A stretch of 64,000 nucleotides of DNA from Chondrus crispus (taxonomy: Eukaryota > Rhodophyta > Florideophyceae > Gigartinales > Gigartinaceae), in the NCBI RefSeq assembly GCF_000350225.1, contig NW_005179086.1:1-64000 (forward strand). The letters run 5' to 3'. This document shows, piece by piece, positions 61,591 through 64,000 of the stretch. A program made the position numbers and the translations under genes. Position 1 is the stretch's first letter; each line of letters begins with the position of its first letter. The notes below the pieces were generated by a model. It made no database searches. It saw only the letters and a list, made by a program, of their open reading frames with translations, and was not told the origin of the DNA.

Positions 61591-62022
61591 ATGGTATCCG
61601 GGTCCGAATCGTCCCATGAGACCCGTCCTCGAGACGTGCCTCCGCCAGTTGCGGCGTGGATCACTCGGAGTTGCCGCGAGGCCCTCCGAGAAGCCGAAAG
61701 ATTCACGCTGAATACTGTAGCGGAGACGCTCGCAGCGCAACCGTCGGCGCTGCGAGAAAACCTCAAGACTTTTATTGAGGAAACTATCGCGGCCCAAGCT
61801 GAGGTACAAGCTGCGAGAGAACGCGGTCGATTAACCGCCCTGGAAGGCGTGCTCACCAAGGCCTGGCAGGCGGACATAGCTTCCATCGCCAAGGAGGCTA
61901 CCACCCTGCGTAAGCAAGAGGAGACCGCCACTGCGGAGGAACTCAAGGCCCTCCGTCGAGAAATTACTATCCTGAAGACGCACCGCCCGATCCGTCGCCT
62001 GGCCCGCAAGCCGGATCAGTGA
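61591..62022 (+). CDS. B2 gag, N-terminal coiled-coil part
   Basis: ATG at 61591, 143 codons, largely helical and charged (EAERFTLNTVAETLAAQ onward), similar in place and type to the N-terminal coiled coil of the element A gag. Its TGA at 62020-62022 overlaps the start of the next frame, so a one-base shift separates it from the capsid part. In element A the two parts are one ORF, so this is probably a mutation. Confidence 0.65.
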   Translation: MVSGSESSHETRPRDVPPPVAAWITRSCREALREAERFTLNTVAETLAAQPSALRENLKTFIEETIAAQAEVQAARERGRLTALEGVLTKAWQADIASIAKEATTLRKQEETATAEELKALRREITILKTHRPIRRLARKPDQ

Positions 62023-63268
62023 CGCAAACCCCAGGCACCGCTGCTGTGATCCCCCCGACTACAGTCGAAGTAGCTACTCTCCCTCCCGCTGAGGGGTTGC
62101 CCCCGTTGAATAAGAGCCTGCTCTTTTCCAACGTGACAATGCCGGCGCTGCAAGCCGCGAGGATACCGGTCCCCTCCATGGAGACCGCTCCCCAATTCTC
62201 CGCCAATCCGCAGGCGTTGCGAACCGCGGCTAGAGCCTCCCGCGAGGGAGCCTGCGCCGGACCTATCCACCTTGAAGGTGATTTACCTTCCCAGAATTTA
62301 CGGGGAGGGAACCCAGATCAAGGGGGAAGCACAGACGACGAGGGGAGTGGACGACGAAAAAAATGCAAACCCAGTCGGAAAGAGCGGAAGGCGAACCGTC
62401 GCAAAGGACGAAAGGATGGTTACCCTCCGGACGGGTACCCGAGCCCGTCCTCGTCATCCTCCTCTGACTCGGAGACCGATTCCGAGTCAGAGTCACTTAC
62501 GCCCCCAACGCCGACGTTCGGCCCCAAACAGAAAAAGGTTTCGGTCTGGAAGCCGACGAACCACCGGTTCAGAGGTGTGTGCAACTACCGAGCCTACCGC
62601 CACGTGGCTACCGACCCAACCCTGGACGACCGGGTATACGCTACCACCCGTAAGAGGGTGCAGTACCTCCTCGTGGTCATGGGGGAGTACAAATTCAGCG
62701 GGGTAGATCCCATCAGGGTCATCAGTTTCCTGGCTCGCTGCAAGGAAAATTTTGACAACGTCAATATGACCGAGGCGATGGCCCTGATGGCCCTACCCCA
62801 TCTGCTGGCCCCGCCCGCTAAGCAAGCGTATGAGTCCCAGCGGGGACTGCACCGCAAATCTCAGGGGATCGCGAGCTGGGCCGCCGCCGTCAATTGGCTG
62901 TTACGCACGTATGCAACGAACCTCGAGATCGAGCGGGCTCTCACGGCATTGAGGGAGCTACACCAGAAGCCGGGCGAATTGGAAACCGAGTACGCTACTC
63001 GAATTTCCACCGCCCTGGGAAGGTGCGGGGACGTGCACTCGGCATACGAGAGGACGACCCTCTTCATCGAGGGGCTCACCCCCGCGATCAAGCCGCTGGT
63101 GTTACAAGCTCGCGAGGATCGACCGCGATCCTCGTTCGAGGATACCATCGCCCACGCGCGTTCGCATGGCGACGCCTTCCGGGCCCAGCACGGTTCTGGG
63201 CGCCTCGTGGAGTTCGGGAAGCCCCGCCCGGTTAAACAGGTTCTCGCTGCCCTGGATGGCGCCCCGTC
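62019..63268 (+). CDS. B2 gag, capsid part, interrupted
   Basis: Open from 62019 (GTG, no ATG) to the solo LTR at 63269, where the LTR brings a stop. A low-complexity Ser/Asp/Glu linker (around SSSSSDSETDSESES) precedes the capsid domain, with FSGVDPIRVISFL aligned to FDGTDPIQLLPFL of element A, and LETEYATRIS...FIEGLTPAIK. The frame resumes at 63951 towards the window end. Confidence 0.85.
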
Positions 63269-63945
63269 TGTAGCATAAACACCCCCAGCGATAGGGGTGT
63301 ATGCGCAGTTCAACCGAGACCCTTGTCGATCGGGAAGACGGGGGTGAAGCGGGACACCAGCAAACGGCACCGGGCAGCGGGCCCTGGTAGCGTGGTAGAG
63401 CAGGAACGGGGAGGACGCCGGTACGCGCGAGTAGTTCGACGCCTCGACGCCCCGGCGCGGTACTGGGTAACGATCCAGTGCTGACGGACGGAGGCGGAGT
63501 CGGCTCGTGGGCGTACCGCGCGCGTCCTCAACCCGCGCTCGGTGCCGCTCTAAGGTAGTTAGCGAGCGCTACCTTAGAATAAGCGGGAAGTCGGACCGTG
63601 ACGATCGGTGGGTGACAAGTCCGTGCTTGTCCACCTCCACCGCCGCCGGTCCGCTCCATATTTAATATACAAAACAATCTACAACTCTACAGTACCGAAG
63701 TACTGTAGTGGACTACTGTAGTACAGTTCGGACCGTACTATAATACTGTCAGGGGCTGACAGTACACGTGTGTGGGCGCGCTTCCGTCCCGCGCGATACA
63801 CATGTACACGTGTGCACGCGTGTGCCCTGTACCCGAGGGGTACACGTGGCCACGCGCAGTGGTACTGTAGAGCATCGGGCTCTACAGCACTAGATCCGTT
63901 GTTGATCTAATCTAACTAAAAAGCCCAAGGGGGGGTTATACTACA
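63269..63945 (-). mobile_element. A-family solo LTR inside B2 gag
   Basis: 677 bp with the A-family ends TGTAGCATAAAC and TTATACTACA, flanked by the perfect duplication CCGTC (63264-63268 and 63946-63950). No internal sequence. It is more diverged from the two LTRs of element A than they are from each other. The main stem-loops are kept. Confidence 0.94.
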
Positions 63946-63950
63946 CCGTC

Positions 63951-64000
63951 GACGTCGACCGGCCCCCCTCCCAGTTTTCAAACGGCCCGGGGAGCCGAGA
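63951..64000 (+). pseudogene. B2 gag continuation
   Basis: Gag resumes in frame directly after the CCGTC duplication and remains open to the window end. Pro/Ser-rich. Confidence 0.7.

Larger units (their letters stand above)
60856..64000 (+). mobile_element. Ty3/gypsy element B2, 5' part, interrupted by a solo LTR
   Basis: It starts with a 629-bp B-family LTR inside the ParB-like gene, followed by the PBS and gag, and continues past the window. ATGAG (60851-60855) should be the target duplication. An A-family solo LTR (63269-63945) sits in gag, and gag resumes in frame after it when one CCGTC copy is discounted. Confidence 0.9.

Noticed and set aside
1..64000. tRNA, rRNA and riboswitch genes
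   Set aside because: I saw no cloverleaf with A/B boxes, no rRNA segment and no riboswitch, but a covariance-model scan was not possible here.

Overview
This is a window of nuclear DNA from an intron-poor eukaryote, and it is dominated by nested transposable elements. There are no bacterial operons. Superfamilies that can be recognised are Ty3/gypsy chromodomain retrotransposons, Ty1/copia, PIF/Harbinger, pogo/Tigger and MULE. The one intact cellular-type gene, a PH-AGC protein kinase, is uninterrupted. A compact, intron-poor, retrotransposon-rich genome of this kind would suit a red macroalga such as Chondrus, but that is inference and not read from a marker gene. A run of 100 Ns (27028-27127) marks a scaffold gap.

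Layout. 1-7040: 3' part of gypsy element B1 (pol on +, an antisense ORF on -, 3' LTR). 7258-25102: a Harbinger transposon (22-bp perfect TIRs, TTA target duplication) whose transposase is split by a complete 13.6-kb gypsy element A (7979-21548, target duplication CACGG). A runs on the - strand (gag, protease, RT-RNaseH-integrase-chromodomain) and carries an 898-residue ORF on the opposite strand between pol and the 3' LTR. 25103-27641: unrecognised sequence and the gap. 27644-41742: a pogo/Tigger transposon, split by copia element D (28925-40999, duplication AAAAC), whose own 3' LTR is split by LTR element C (29184-34186, duplication CGGAC). 42653-45169: the kinase. 45170-50994: no convincing gene, some tandem repeats. 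51005-54585: a decayed MULE transposase split by solo LTR E (52379-53059, duplication CAAAG). 55080-55480: palindromic minisatellite. 55877-58923: a decayed gene combining a bacterial-type (beta-class) amino DNA methyltransferase with a SET domain. 59019-59108: a near-perfect 90-bp palindrome. 59359-60855: a divergent ParB-like gene, cut by gypsy element B2 (from 60856), which is itself cut by a solo A-type LTR (63269-63945, duplication CCGTC).

The most interesting material is of two kinds. (1) Three LTR elements with unrelated LTRs (A, B1, C) carry homologous antisense ORFs next to the 3' LTR. In C this ORF is the only gene left. In A the module is bounded by a duplicated pol-tail/polypurine tract. 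Copia D carries a different, cysteine-protease-like antisense ORF in the same place. (2) A DNA methyltransferase-SET fusion and a ParB-like gene diverge from a long palindrome. This resembles a small DNA-marking/partition module and matches no eukaryotic system I know. All identifications come from reading motifs; no database search was run.
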